From Halobacillus litoralis (GTDB lineage Bacteria > Bacillota > Bacilli > Bacillales > Halobacillaceae): a stretch of 64,000 bases of DNA. Each line of letters begins with the position of its first letter. Position 1 is the stretch's first letter. The stretch lies in the NCBI RefSeq assembly GCF_009856445.1, contig NZ_WMFA01000008.1, forward strand, positions 1-64,000. The letters run 5' to 3'. This document shows positions 34,441-43,383 of the stretch, piece by piece. Below the pieces are notes generated by a model that worked only from the letters and a program-made list of their open reading frames with translations, was not told the DNA's origin and made no database searches. The translations under genes were made by a program, and so were the position numbers.

Positions 34441-35133
34441 ATGGACAATATTAAAGAGACGTTTCTTGAAGTCGTCCTCTCCATTCTCCCCATCACGATT
34501 GTCATCACCATCCTTCAATTCACTTTAGTCTGGCTTCCGTTGGACATGTTCTTACAATTCATCATCGGCGCGGGGATGGTCGGGGCCGGCCTGGTGTTGT
34601 TTTTGCTCGGGGTCAATATCGGGTTGTTACCAATTGGAGAAATGATCGGCTCCGCGTTGTCTAAAACGAAAAGAGTCTGGCTGATCATTTTTTTCGGATT
34701 TCTTCTAGGTCTTGTCGTGACCATAGCAGAACCTGATGTGCGTGTACTTTCCTCTCAGGTGGATCAGGTCTCTGGTGGACAGATTCCAATGGACATTCTT
34801 ATCCTTTCCGTAGCGATCGGGGTAGGAGTGTTTGTCGCACTCGCCATGTTTCGGATCATCTTCAGTATCAACATGGTTTATTTACTTGCAGGAGGATATG
34901 GCCTCGTCTTTTTCCTGGCGGCCTTTACACCAAGTGTTTTTGTCCCGATATCTTTTGATGCAGGTGGAGTCACCACGGGTCCTTTGACCGTACCATTCAT
35001 TCTTTCACTCGGGGTGGGTGTGGCTTCGGTTATGCGTGGCAAAACTTCATCAGGTGATGGATTTGGACTTGTCGCTTTGGCATCGATCGGCCCGATTTTA
35101 TCGGTTCTCCTTTTAGGGGTGATTTATGGGTGA
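34441..35133 (+). CDS. DUF1538 membrane protein, first half-unit
   Basis: 230 residues, about six or seven membrane segments. The family hallmarks are AEPDVRVLSSQV with VSGGQIP (about 97-120) and ISFDAGGVTTGPLTVPFILSLGVGVAS (about 176-202). The following gene carries the same two hallmarks, so the pair forms the two halves that are a single chain in some bacteria. It has a strong ribosome site (CTAGGAGG) whose leader contains a complementary GCTCCT, so it may be masked in a hairpin. A TATAAT box at 34363-34368 may belong to its promoter. Transport substrate unknown. Confidence 0.82.
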   Translation: MDNIKETFLEVVLSILPITIVITILQFTLVWLPLDMFLQFIIGAGMVGAGLVLFLLGVNIGLLPIGEMIGSALSKTKRVWLIIFFGFLLGLVVTIAEPDVRVLSSQVDQVSGGQIPMDILILSVAIGVGVFVALAMFRIIFSINMVYLLAGGYGLVFFLAAFTPSVFVPISFDAGGVTTGPLTVPFILSLGVGVASVMRGKTSSGDGFGLVALASIGPILSVLLLGVIYG

Positions 35134-35900
35134 ACATTAAAATTTTCGATGGTTTCTGGCACGTCCTGTTTGATGTCGCTACAGCACTCATTCCACTATT
35201 CTTCTTATTTCTTCTCTTTCAACTTGTCTTTCTAAAGCTTCCATGGAAAAAATTACAGGACATCCTTGTTGGTTTCTTTTTGACTTATGCAGGTCTGTCC
35301 TTGTTTCTGCAAGGGGTTCATATCGGCTTTCTACCCGTCGGAAGCATGATGGGAGAGAAACTTGGAACGATAGAGCACACGTGGCTGCTTGTACCCATCG
35401 GTTTTGTTCTCGGCTTTGTGGCCATTTATGCAGAGCCTGCGGTCAGCGTGTTGACCCATCAGGTTGAAAAAGTCTCTGGAGGTTATATCCCTCATAAATT
35501 ATTGCTCTATACCCTTTCTTTTGGTGTCGGCATTTCCATCGCTCTCTCCATGGTGCGTATTTTAATCGGAATCCCTATTTGGTATTTTGTGGTCCCTGGT
35601 TACCTGTTCGCCTTGATCATCGTTCGGTTTTCCAATAAAACGTTCACATCGGTCGCTTTTGATTCTGGTGGAGTAGCCACAGGTCCGATGACCGCCACTT
35701 TTATTCTGAGTCTATTCGTAGGCATAGCTTCTGTTACCGAAGGTCGCGATCCGCTCTTAGATGGGTTTGGAATGGTGGCTCTCGTAGCTTTGGCACCCAT
35801 TATTTCAGTTCTTACACTAGGTGTGATCTACAGGAGAAAGGAGCAGGAACAGTATGACAAAGAAAACATCCGGACAAAAGCTCATAGTAACGATCGTTAA
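35130..35900 (+). CDS. DUF1538 membrane protein, second half-unit
   Basis: 256 residues, homologous to the first half-unit: YAEPAVSVLTHQVEKVSGGYIP, then VAFDSGGVATGPMTATFILSLFVGIAS, with about seven membrane segments and a hydrophilic C-terminal tail. GTG at 35130 overlaps the previous stop (GTGA) with AGGGGTGA upstream, so translation is coupled. Its last 47 bp overlap the P-II gene. This tight arrangement implies a three-component complex. Confidence 0.82.
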   Translation: MNIKIFDGFWHVLFDVATALIPLFFLFLLFQLVFLKLPWKKLQDILVGFFLTYAGLSLFLQGVHIGFLPVGSMMGEKLGTIEHTWLLVPIGFVLGFVAIYAEPAVSVLTHQVEKVSGGYIPHKLLLYTLSFGVGISIALSMVRILIGIPIWYFVVPGYLFALIIVRFSNKTFTSVAFDSGGVATGPMTATFILSLFVGIASVTEGRDPLLDGFGMVALVALAPIISVLTLGVIYRRKEQEQYDKENIRTKAHSNDR

Positions 35901-36582
35901 AAAAGAAAAAGCTAAAAAAGTCGTACATGCCTCGACTCTTGCAGGCGCACAGGGAGGGACGACTCTTTTTGGGAAAGGTTTCAGAATGGATGAAAAGAAG
36001 CGTTTTCTTGGCATACCTGTAGAAAGGGAGCGGGAAGTCATTTTAACTCTTGTCTCTCATTCTATTTATGATTCGGTCATGGATGCCATCATCCATGCAG
36101 CAAAACTGAACCGTCCGAGACAGGGCATAGGATTTGTCATCGACACGAAAAATATCAGCGGCATCAATCATATGATCGGATTAGGGCTTGAATCAGAACA
36201 AAACGCAAGTGAGGATGTGATGCAGGTGGAGAAGCAGAAACTTTCCTATGATCTCATTGTGACAATCGTGAATAAAGGAGATGCAGAAAAAGTCGTGGAT
36301 GCATCTAAAGAAGCAGGAGCAGAGGGAGGTACCATCATCACAGGACGTGGAACAGGTATACATGAAAAGGCGAAGCTCTTTAATATATTAATCGAACCTG
36401 AAAAAGAAGTGGTGTTGACATTAATCGTGAAGGAAAAGTGTGATGGCGTCCTGCATGCGATTGAACGAGGAGCAAGACTTGATGAGCCGGGCAGAGGGAT
36501 TGCTTTTGTACTGGATGTGGAAAGGACGGTTGGGATCAATCATCTATTGAACCAACAGTGGAGTGAAGAAATGAAAGAGTGA
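35854..36582 (+). CDS. Tandem P-II-like regulatory protein (two fused domains)
   Basis: 242 residues containing two P-II folds in one chain: domain 1 (about 9-111; KLIVTIVKKEKAKKVVHAS, GAQGGTTLFGKG, PRQGIGFVIDTKNISGI) and domain 2 (about 129-231; DLIVTIVNKGDAEKVVDAS, GAEGGTIITGRG, GRGIAFVLDVERTVGI). The Tyr51-type T-loop is short in both, so uridylylation at that site is unlikely. The GxGxG-like nucleotide-contact elements are kept. It overlaps the second DUF1538 gene by 47 bp. Likely senses a nucleotide and gates the DUF1538 proteins. Confidence 0.86.
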   Translation: MTKKTSGQKLIVTIVKKEKAKKVVHASTLAGAQGGTTLFGKGFRMDEKKRFLGIPVEREREVILTLVSHSIYDSVMDAIIHAAKLNRPRQGIGFVIDTKNISGINHMIGLGLESEQNASEDVMQVEKQKLSYDLIVTIVNKGDAEKVVDASKEAGAEGGTIITGRGTGIHEKAKLFNILIEPEKEVVLTLIVKEKCDGVLHAIERGARLDEPGRGIAFVLDVERTVGINHLLNQQWSEEMKE

Positions 36583-36647
36583 AAGCAGAACGCCCGGATG
36601 TCAAACATCTAAGAATCCCCTTCCATATCTTTTTATTGTGGTCGTTA

Positions 36648-36668
36648 AAAAGGTTCCAGGAACCTTTT
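36648..36668. terminator. 21-bp perfect inverted repeat after the P-II operon
   Basis: AAAAGGTTCC (36648-36657), one central A, then GGAACCTTTT (36659-36668). It could act as a weak terminator (T4 arm) or as an operator for the lipoprotein gene 100 bp downstream. The remainder of 36583-36768 shows nothing else. Confidence 0.45.
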
Positions 36669-36768
36669 ATGACTTTTCGGCATCCTCACACAAAAGCGTC
36701 ATAAGGAAGGTAACCCTTTTTATTAATAGAAGGATCGGTAGAGTATGTGCCATAGAGGGGGAGAGAAC

Positions 36769-37164
36769 TTGAGGACGTTTCTCGTTTTTATGTTTGGTAT
36801 GTTTGTCCTTCTTGCCGGTTGCAGCTCAGAAAAAGAGGAGCTGATGGACGAAATAACGTCAGGGGTAGAAGGTCGTTATAGTGTGTTGGCATTTAATAGT
36901 GAAAAGGGTTCTTTGGAAGCCTTCCAAAGCGAAATCAACCAAATGTTCAGCGATCCGGAAGTCTGGGAGAACAGACTCTATTCTTTCAACGTTCTAAAGG
37001 AAGTGCCGGAGGAACCTTATGATTATAAAAAACTTTTGAATATCGATGAGCTGCCACAATTTATCGTTTTAGATACAAAAGAAATTGTTTTCAGAACTCC
37101 CCATATTGAGGATTTGGAAAAGTTTCTGCTGGGAGAAGGTTCCCATTCCTCTCATGAGCATTGA
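36769..37164 (+). CDS. Small lipoprotein, unknown function
   Basis: 131 residues. TTG start with GGGGGAGAG upstream. Signal peptide with lipobox LLAG-Cys18. The mature part may adopt a thioredoxin-like fold (YSVLAFNSEKGSLEAFQSEINQMF; ELPQFIVLDTKEIVF) but no CxxC is present. Ends HSSHEH. A bidirectional terminator follows. Confidence 0.68.
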   Translation: MRTFLVFMFGMFVLLAGCSSEKEELMDEITSGVEGRYSVLAFNSEKGSLEAFQSEINQMFSDPEVWENRLYSFNVLKEVPEEPYDYKKLLNIDELPQFIVLDTKEIVFRTPHIEDLEKFLLGEGSHSSHEH

Positions 37165-37194
37165 AAAACGGAAGCTGAAGAGCTTCCGTTTTTT
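37164..37194. terminator. Bidirectional terminator
   Basis: A 13-bp perfect stem AAAAACGGAAGCT / AGCTTCCGTTTTT with a 4-nt loop, between convergent genes. Confidence 0.9.
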
Positions 37195-37201
37195 GTGCTT
37201 T

Positions 37202-37387
37202 TTAAAATGGTTTTGTATGTTTAGGGTCTGCTGATTTTTTGGCAGCTCCCTGGTCATAATATATTTCTTCATAGGCTTTTTTGTCTTCATTGGCCATATT
37301 GACATGAGGCTGAGCTTTTCTTTTTCGGGCGAAGTAGAGGGAGATAGCGATCAATACGATTGGAATGAATAGTAAGAGCCATAACAT
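37202..37387 (-). CDS. Small single-pass membrane protein
   Basis: 61 residues: N-terminal membrane segment (2-20), basic stop-transfer (ARKRKAQ), then a hydrophilic tail. ATG at 37387 has GAGGAGGAAAG upstream. No family recognised. Confidence 0.68.
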   Translation of the reverse strand: MLWLLLFIPIVLIAISLYFARKRKAQPHVNMANEDKKAYEEIYYDQGAAKKSADPKHTKPF

Positions 37388-37526
37388 ATTTCTTTCCTCC
37401 TCGATGTTTTTGGCTTACAATACTCTATTCCCTTTTGCTCGGCTTTCATGCTGTTATGACAAGAAATGCGTCTAAGGAACTGTTCCATGTAATAAACGAA
37501 ATAAATCCTTCATAAGAAATATAAGG

Positions 37527-37536
37527 AAACCGGTTT
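37527..37536. promoter_or_regulatory. LacI-type operator O1 of the beta-glucan locus
   Basis: AAACCGGTTT core, centred about 84 bp upstream of the predicted transcription start. It shares its core with O2 and O3, a spacing that allows looping with O2 (125 bp centre to centre). The 140 bp to its left (37388-37526) hold no gene. Confidence 0.72.
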
Positions 37537-37579
37537 ACTAAAAACTAGGTTTAATTGTGAAAAAATTTAAAAAAACCAT

Positions 37580-37608
37580 TGAAAACGGATACATTTGTCG
37601 ATATAATC
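37580..37608 (+). promoter_or_regulatory. Sigma-A promoter of the beta-glucan locus with cre (CcpA) site
   Basis: TTGAAA (37580-37585), a 17-bp spacer and TATAAT (37603-37608). A cre site TGAAAACGGATACA (37581-37594) overlaps the -35 box and spacer; it differs from TGWAANCGNTNWCA at one position only. Glucose repression through CcpA is therefore expected. Confidence 0.82.
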
Positions 37609-37643
37609 AAGCTAACCTACTAAATCAATTGATTTTTTTTAAA

Positions 37644-37669
37644 CATTAACGAAACCGGTTTCGTTAATG
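37644..37669. promoter_or_regulatory. LacI-type operator O2, 26-bp perfect palindrome
   Basis: CATTAACGAAACC (37644-37656) is followed directly by its reverse complement (37657-37669). It is centred about +42 from the predicted start, where it would block elongation. It extends the AAACCGGTTT core. Confidence 0.82.
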
Positions 37670-37705
37670 TAGGGGGAAGAGAAATTAGACAGGAATACGA
37701 AAGGA

Positions 37706-38992
37706 ATGGTGAAAGTGAAAAAGAATTTATTCGTCGTTATGTTGTTAGTCTTATCGATGTTCCTTTATGCGTGTAGCAGTGGCGAGGAAGACTCGGCTTC
37801 AGGTGATGGTGAAGGCAAAGTCACCCTTGATTTCTGGGTTTTCGGTGCTACCAACTATGAAGATTTAGCGAAAGAATATGAAAAAGAGAATCCAAATGTC
37901 AAAATCAATATCAAAAACTCTGAGCTTGGCGATCACCACGATAGCTTGTTCACATCGATTTCAGCTGGAACAGGGGCTCCGGATTTGACGATGATCGAAG
38001 TCGATCAGTTGGACCGTTACCGCGAAGCGCAGGATCGCTTTGTTAACTTATACGACTTAGGTGCGGATGAAATTCAAGATCAATACTTAGATTGGAAATG
38101 GAAGATGGCTGAAAATGGAGAAGGAGATTTCTTGTTCGGCTTACCGACAGACATAGGTCCGAAAGCGATGTACTTCCACACAGAAGTATTTGAAGAAGCT
38201 GGACTACCGACAGATCCTGATAAAGTCAGTGAAATGATTTCCACTCCTGAACAATTTGCAGATGCAGCGACCACCGTTTTAGATAAAACAGGAAAACCAA
38301 TGGTCGACAGTATGGAAATGGCATTCCGTGCAAACATGGATGCTCTTGAAGTCAGCTACTTCAACCGTGATGGTGAACTATTGATCGGTGAAGCAGATAA
38401 CGGAGTAAAAGAAGCGTATGACTATGCGGTTGAACTTCATGATAAAGGTGTCGTAGGTTCATTCGAAATGTGGACACCGGAGTGGGCGAATGCCTTGAAC
38501 CAAGGTGGATTTGCGGTTGAAATGGCACCGGCCTGGTTGAAAGGTTACATGACTGAAAACGCACCAGAAGGCGCAGGTAAATGGAGAGTTACGACACTTC
38601 CAACAGACTTCGCCGGAAACTGGGGAGGTTCATATGTAGCGATTCCTTCTGAAACGAAACATAGTGAAGAAGCTTACAAATTCGCTAAATGGATGCTTTC
38701 TCCAGAGAACCAATTAGAATCCTTCGTAGAAAGTGGTTTGTTCCCATCTGCTCCAGAAGTGTACGAAATGGAAGAATTCGTAAACAACTCCGATGAGTAT
38801 TTCGGCGGACAGAACACAGCTGCTTACTTTGCCGAAGCGGCAAAAGAAATTCCAGAAGTGTACAAAGGACCGAAATATGTAACGGTAAACAATGAAGTAC
38901 TGACAGCTTTAAGAAATGTTCAAGAAGGTGCAGACCCTGAAAAAGAATGGGAAGCAGCTGTCGAACGTATTGAAGGTTTAGTGAGTCGCTAA
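37706..38992 (+). CDS. ABC sugar-binding lipoprotein (family 1) of the beta-glucan locus
   Basis: 428 residues. Lipoprotein signal with Cys in LYACSS near residue 23, an acidic linker, then a family-1 oligosaccharide-binding fold (LDFWVFGATNYEDLAKEYEKENPNVKI; AGTGAPDLTMIEVDQLDRY; NWGGSYVAIPSETKHSEEAYKFAKWM). Binds oligosaccharides outside the membrane and delivers them to the two permeases. The exact start is uncertain: ATG 37706 is very close to AAAGGA, and GTG codons at 37709 and 37715 are possible. The neighbouring GH16 and GH1 genes suggest beta-1,3-gluco-oligosaccharides. Confidence 0.9.
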   Translation: MVKVKKNLFVVMLLVLSMFLYACSSGEEDSASGDGEGKVTLDFWVFGATNYEDLAKEYEKENPNVKINIKNSELGDHHDSLFTSISAGTGAPDLTMIEVDQLDRYREAQDRFVNLYDLGADEIQDQYLDWKWKMAENGEGDFLFGLPTDIGPKAMYFHTEVFEEAGLPTDPDKVSEMISTPEQFADAATTVLDKTGKPMVDSMEMAFRANMDALEVSYFNRDGELLIGEADNGVKEAYDYAVELHDKGVVGSFEMWTPEWANALNQGGFAVEMAPAWLKGYMTENAPEGAGKWRVTTLPTDFAGNWGGSYVAIPSETKHSEEAYKFAKWMLSPENQLESFVESGLFPSAPEVYEMEEFVNNSDEYFGGQNTAAYFAEAAKEIPEVYKGPKYVTVNNEVLTALRNVQEGADPEKEWEAAVERIEGLVSR

Positions 38993-39049
38993 AGGTTTTA
39001 TGGGCTGGATGGATTCCATCCGGCCCTCCTACATAAAGGAGGGAATAGA

Positions 39050-40012
39050 GTGGAGAACGTACAAAAACGTCAGCATGCCTCAAAAGTGAAATCCACTACC
39101 CAAATGTCTGAAAAGAAAAAAGATATGCTGTCTGGATATTTATATATTGCACCCTTTTTCATCATTTTTGGAATCATCGGTCTTTATCCAGCTGTTTTTA
39201 GTATCGTATTGGCCTTTCAGGATTGGAACGGTCTCGGGGAGATGGACTTTGTTGGATTGAAGAATTTCGTGGTCGTCCTTCAGGATCCGTTGTTTTGGAA
39301 GTCTCTTTATAATACTGTCATCATCGGTTTAATGGGAACAGCTCCACAATTGATCGTAGGAATTATTTTGGCCTACTTCCTGAATATGGCCGTCATTCGT
39401 TTCACAAACTTTTTCCGTGTGACGATCTTTATGCCTTACATCACGTCTATGGTAGCTGTGGCATTAGTGTTCGGAGTGTTTTTCAGTAGTAGTGAGACAG
39501 CTCTCGCTAACTATGTAATCGGTCTATTCGGGGTTGATCCTGTCAGCTGGAAAACTTCCGAGTGGGGAGCAAAAATCGCGATTTCCTTGATGGTTTTCTG
39601 GCGATGGGTCGGCTATAACACCATCATCTATCTAGCAGGCTTGCAAAGTATTCCGAAAGACTTGTATGAAGCAGCAACCATCGACGGTGCCGGCAAGGTT
39701 CAGCAGTTCTTTCATATTACCATTCCGATGCTGAAACCATTCATCATCCTGACGGTTTTCATGTCTACCGTAGGTGCCTTGCAATTGTTCGCGGAACCAG
39801 CGGTATTCCTTGGATCTTCTGCTTTCAACCGTGATGAAGCCATGACCGTCGTAATGTATCTATATCGTGATGCCTTCAACTTAGGTTCATTCGGTACAGC
39901 ATCAGCAACAGCTGTATTGTTACTCATTATCATTGTCGGTGCAGCAGCTTTGAATACGTGGTTGACTTCTGGTGTCGGTCGTAAGCAGAAAAGGAGGGCG
40001 TTTAAGAAATGA
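39050..40012 (+). CDS. ABC sugar permease, MalF-like
   Basis: 320 residues, six membrane segments after a charged N-terminal tail of about 28. The EAA loop that docks the ATPase is EAATIDGAGKVQQFFHITIP near 213. GTG start with AAAGGAGG at 7 bp. Coupled to the second permease (ATGA overlap). No ATPase gene is in the locus, so a shared MsmX-type ATPase encoded elsewhere is presumably used, as in B. subtilis. Confidence 0.92.
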   Translation: MENVQKRQHASKVKSTTQMSEKKKDMLSGYLYIAPFFIIFGIIGLYPAVFSIVLAFQDWNGLGEMDFVGLKNFVVVLQDPLFWKSLYNTVIIGLMGTAPQLIVGIILAYFLNMAVIRFTNFFRVTIFMPYITSMVAVALVFGVFFSSSETALANYVIGLFGVDPVSWKTSEWGAKIAISLMVFWRWVGYNTIIYLAGLQSIPKDLYEAATIDGAGKVQQFFHITIPMLKPFIILTVFMSTVGALQLFAEPAVFLGSSAFNRDEAMTVVMYLYRDAFNLGSFGTASATAVLLLIIIVGAAALNTWLTSGVGRKQKRRAFKK

Positions 40013-40842
40013 GAAAATCTAAAGGATTGAAAAAAGGGACGCTTCCCGTTTACATCATCTTATGGATCGCTTCCATCTTATCCATTTTTCCATTCTATTG
40101 GATGTTTGTTATGGCGACCCAGCCGAGTGCTGCTTACAATTCCATTCCGCCGACACTTCTGCCGGGTGACCAACTAGTCCAAAACTTTATGAAAGTCCTG
40201 GATACGATTCCATTCTTTCAGGCCATGTGGAATACGATCCTATTATGTACCACAGTAACCCTCGCGGTATTATTGATCAGTTCTCTGGCTGGATTCGCCT
40301 TTGCGAAGTTCGAGTTCCCAGGTAAAAACTTTTTCTTCATCCTGATCCTTTTGACGATGGTGATCCCTCCTCAATTGGGATTGATTCCACAGTTCTATCT
40401 GGTTTCTCAATTAGGATGGTTGGATACGTTGCTTGGGGCAGGCGTGCTGTTCTTACTGAATCCATTGGGCATCTTCTTAATGCGCCAATACATCAGCGAG
40501 TCTGTACCTGATGAGTTGATGGAAGCGGCGAAACTTGATGGCTGCTCGAACTTCAGAATTTTCCGGAGTGTTGTGCTTCCGATCATCAAGCCGGCGTTTG
40601 CAACATTAGGAATCATCGTATTCACGCTTGTATGGGGAGAATTTTTATGGCAGTTTACGGTATTGCGTGATCCAGCATCCTACACATTGCAAGTAGCGCT
40701 TGCTTCATTGAACAATGCGTTCCGTGTTGACTTCGGTATGCTGCTTTCAGGTGTATTCTGGGCAACCGTTCCATTGATCATCATTTTCCTGATTTTCAAT
40801 CGCTGGTTCATTTCAAGTATTACAGAAGGGTCGATCAAGTAA
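40009..40842 (+). CDS. ABC sugar permease, MalG-like
   Basis: 277 residues, six membrane segments, EAA loop EAAKLDGCSNFRIFRSVVLP near 178. Pairs with the MalF-like permease. Followed by 81 bp without a clear terminator, then the regulator gene, so read-through is likely. Confidence 0.92.
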   Translation: MRKSKGLKKGTLPVYIILWIASILSIFPFYWMFVMATQPSAAYNSIPPTLLPGDQLVQNFMKVLDTIPFFQAMWNTILLCTTVTLAVLLISSLAGFAFAKFEFPGKNFFFILILLTMVIPPQLGLIPQFYLVSQLGWLDTLLGAGVLFLLNPLGIFLMRQYISESVPDELMEAAKLDGCSNFRIFRSVVLPIIKPAFATLGIIVFTLVWGEFLWQFTVLRDPASYTLQVALASLNNAFRVDFGMLLSGVFWATVPLIIIFLIFNRWFISSITEGSIK

Positions 40843-40923
40843 ATCTTATGCCAACCTCTATGAATTGTTGATACAATAGATGGTAATCACAGAGCGGCTA
40901 GCTTTTTAAGGAGAGAACAAGAT

Positions 40924-41937
40924 ATGGATTTAACAATACGTGACATAGCAAAAATGGCAGGTGTTTCTCCAGCCACTGTTTCTAAAATCATCAACAATTA
41001 TGGAGGCATCAGTGAATCGACGCGGAAGAAAGTCTATAAAATTATCGAAGATACAAAATATCAACCTACATTTTCAGCCAAGTCTCTGGCTACGAAAAAA
41101 TCGAATCTGATCGGTTTGATTTATGCCGGTAAGATTAATGTCGATTTTACACACCCCTTTTTCAATGAAGTCGTCAATTCATTTAAGAGAGCCGTAGGGG
41201 CATTAGGGTATGACTTGCTGCTATTCTCAAATGAAAAATTTTATAAAGGGGAAAGCAAGTACCTGGAAAGGTGTAAGCATTTCCATGTCGATGGATGCCT
41301 GGTCATCGCTGGTGATGAAATTGAAGAGGCGGTTCATGACATTGCGAAAAGTGAGATTCCATGCATTGGGATTGACTTGAAGCTCGAGGGTCCGAGGTCC
41401 AGCTACATTATGACAGACAACGCAAAAATCGGTGCGAAAGTCGTGGAGTATCTTTATTTGAACAAAGTCCGCAAGATCGCGTACATCGGAGGGAAGCAGG
41501 ATTCCCTCGTGTCAAGTATCCGGAACATCGGCTTTATTGATGCCATGAATCAATTCGGACTTCCCATCCATAAAGACTGGATCTATTACGGCGACTTTTT
41601 CGAAGAAAGTGGATATGAAGGAATGAAGGAGATTCTGAAAGGAGACCAGCTTCCAGACGCGGTTTTCGCAGCTTCCGATATGATGGCCCTAGGCGCATTG
41701 AAAGCCATCAAGGAAGAAGGATTGTCGGTTCCCGAAGATATCCAATTGGTCGGTTGCGATGATATCGAGGCCTGCCGTTACAGTGATCCACCACTGACGA
41801 CTGTAAAGCAAGATAAACAAAAACTAGGAAAACTAGCGGCGTACATGCTGGAAGATTTGATCAAGGATGATCACGACATCCAGGATGTCAAAGTGGACCC
41901 GGAGCTGGTACCACGTGCATCTACGAAAGAACGCTAG
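40924..41937 (+). CDS. LacI-family repressor of the beta-glucan locus
   Basis: 337 residues. N-terminal helix-turn-helix TIRDIAKMAGVSPATVSKIIN (4-24), then a periplasmic-binding-protein-like effector domain (SNLIGLIYAGKINVDFTHPFF; DAVFAASDMMALGALKAIKEEG; QLVGCDDIEACRY). It most probably binds the three AAACCGGTTT-core operators in this locus. The effector would be a beta-glucan breakdown sugar. ATG is preceded by AAGGAGAG. Confidence 0.9.
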   Translation: MDLTIRDIAKMAGVSPATVSKIINNYGGISESTRKKVYKIIEDTKYQPTFSAKSLATKKSNLIGLIYAGKINVDFTHPFFNEVVNSFKRAVGALGYDLLLFSNEKFYKGESKYLERCKHFHVDGCLVIAGDEIEEAVHDIAKSEIPCIGIDLKLEGPRSSYIMTDNAKIGAKVVEYLYLNKVRKIAYIGGKQDSLVSSIRNIGFIDAMNQFGLPIHKDWIYYGDFFEESGYEGMKEILKGDQLPDAVFAASDMMALGALKAIKEEGLSVPEDIQLVGCDDIEACRYSDPPLTTVKQDKQKLGKLAAYMLEDLIKDDHDIQDVKVDPELVPRASTKER

Positions 41938-41967
41938 ACTCCTAAAGATTAACTGGAGGTAAAGGCA

Positions 41968-43314
41968 ATGACAACGATTCAATTTCCTGACAAATTAAAA
42001 TGGGGAGCAGCGACAGCTTCCTACCAGATTGAAGGAGCCGCAAAGGAAGGAGGACGCACACCATCCATTTGGGATGTGTTCTCCCACACCCCCGGCAATG
42101 TGAAGAACGGCGATCATGGCGATCACGCATGCAACAGCTACCATATGTATAAAGAAGATGTCCAGCACTTGAAGGATCTGGGTGTCGACATGTATCGCTT
42201 TTCAATTTCATGGTCCCGTGTCATTCCTGAAGGGACAGGAGAACTGAACCCGGAAGGTGTCGAGTATTATCGAAACCTGATTCAAGAACTGATTGATAAC
42301 GGAATTGAGCCGATGATTACACTTTATCACTGGGATCTTCCTCAAGTCCTTCAGGAAGAAGGTGGCTGGGAAAACCGTGACACGACGGAGGCATTCCTGG
42401 CTTATGCAAACGCGATGTTCCAGGAATTCGGCGGTCAGGTGAAAAAGTGGCTGACGATCAACGAACCATGGTGCGCATCCTTCTTATCAAACTATGAAGG
42501 TGTCCACGCTCCAGGAAAAACGAGTTTACAAGCGGCTGTGGATGTTTCCCATCACTTGTTGCTCGCTCACGGGAAAGCGGTCCAATCGTTCCGCACGCTC
42601 GTTCCGGATGGAGAAATCGGATATGCCCCCAACATGGGATGGCTTGAGCCATACAGCCCGAAACAAGAAGATGTGGATGCGTGTAAACGCGGGATGATGT
42701 GGCAGAAAGAATGGTTTATGGATCCCGTGTTCAAAGGTACATATCCAGAAACTCTGGTGAATTTGTTTGCTAAGCACGATGCAACCTTGAACATGGAAGA
42801 GGGCGACCTTGAAATCATCTCCCAGCCAATCGATATGATGGGGATTAATTATTATTCAGGGAGTCTTGGCCGCTACAAGGAAGACGGCGGATTGTTCCAA
42901 GTCGAAGAAATCGCACTCGATGAACGCCGCACAGATATCGGCTGGCCGATTTATGGGGAAGGCTTTTACAAGACCCTTACAGACCTTCATCAGACATACG
43001 GGGATGTCCCTATTTACATCACGGAAAATGGCGCCTGCTATAACCATGAGGTAGCAGAAGATGGAAAAGTACACGACAAAGAACGCGTGGATTACCTTAA
43101 ACAACACCTGACTGCTCTAAACCGCGCAATGGAAGCTGGCGTACCAATCGTCGGGTATATCGTGTGGTCCCTTCTTGATAATTTCGAATGGGCAGAAGGT
43201 TATGAGAAAAGGTTCGGAATCATTCATGTGAATTTCGATACGTTCGAACGCACAAGAAAAGATAGTTACTATTGGTACAAGAACACGGTGGAAAATCACA
43301 GCTTTGAAAGATAA
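41968..43314 (+). CDS. GH1 beta-glucosidase
   Basis: 448 residues, (beta/alpha)8 GH1 enzyme. Acid/base Glu166 in TINEPW, nucleophile Glu353 in YITENGA; N-terminal KWGAATASYQIEGA and HWDLPQ motifs are normal. No signal peptide, so it hydrolyses imported gluco-oligosaccharides to glucose inside the cell; 6-phospho-specific residues were not evaluated. Strong AACTGGAGGT site. Works after the GH16 enzyme and ABC importer. Confidence 0.93.
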   Translation: MTTIQFPDKLKWGAATASYQIEGAAKEGGRTPSIWDVFSHTPGNVKNGDHGDHACNSYHMYKEDVQHLKDLGVDMYRFSISWSRVIPEGTGELNPEGVEYYRNLIQELIDNGIEPMITLYHWDLPQVLQEEGGWENRDTTEAFLAYANAMFQEFGGQVKKWLTINEPWCASFLSNYEGVHAPGKTSLQAAVDVSHHLLLAHGKAVQSFRTLVPDGEIGYAPNMGWLEPYSPKQEDVDACKRGMMWQKEWFMDPVFKGTYPETLVNLFAKHDATLNMEEGDLEIISQPIDMMGINYYSGSLGRYKEDGGLFQVEEIALDERRTDIGWPIYGEGFYKTLTDLHQTYGDVPIYITENGACYNHEVAEDGKVHDKERVDYLKQHLTALNRAMEAGVPIVGYIVWSLLDNFEWAEGYEKRFGIIHVNFDTFERTRKDSYYWYKNTVENHSFER

Positions 43315-43332
43315 AATTTTTTGATCGATATG

Positions 43333-43344
43333 GAAACCGGTTTC
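43333..43344. promoter_or_regulatory. LacI-type operator O3 upstream of the GH16 gene
   Basis: GAAACCGGTTTC, same core as O1 and O2. It lies 19 bp after the GH1 stop. Suggests that the GH16 gene has its own repressed promoter or that transcription into it is gated. Confidence 0.75.
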
Positions 43345-43361
43345 GTAATCAACAGTTTAAT

Positions 43362-43383
43362 AAGGAGGGAGTATTCCCTCCTT
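43362..43383 (+). promoter_or_regulatory. GC-rich hairpin in the GH16 leader
   Basis: AAGGAGGGA (43362-43370), a 4-nt loop and TCCCTCCTT (43375-43383). No T tract follows, so it is not a standard terminator. It may be a 5' stabilising stem or part of an operator. The remaining leader to 43530 shows no gene. Confidence 0.4.
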
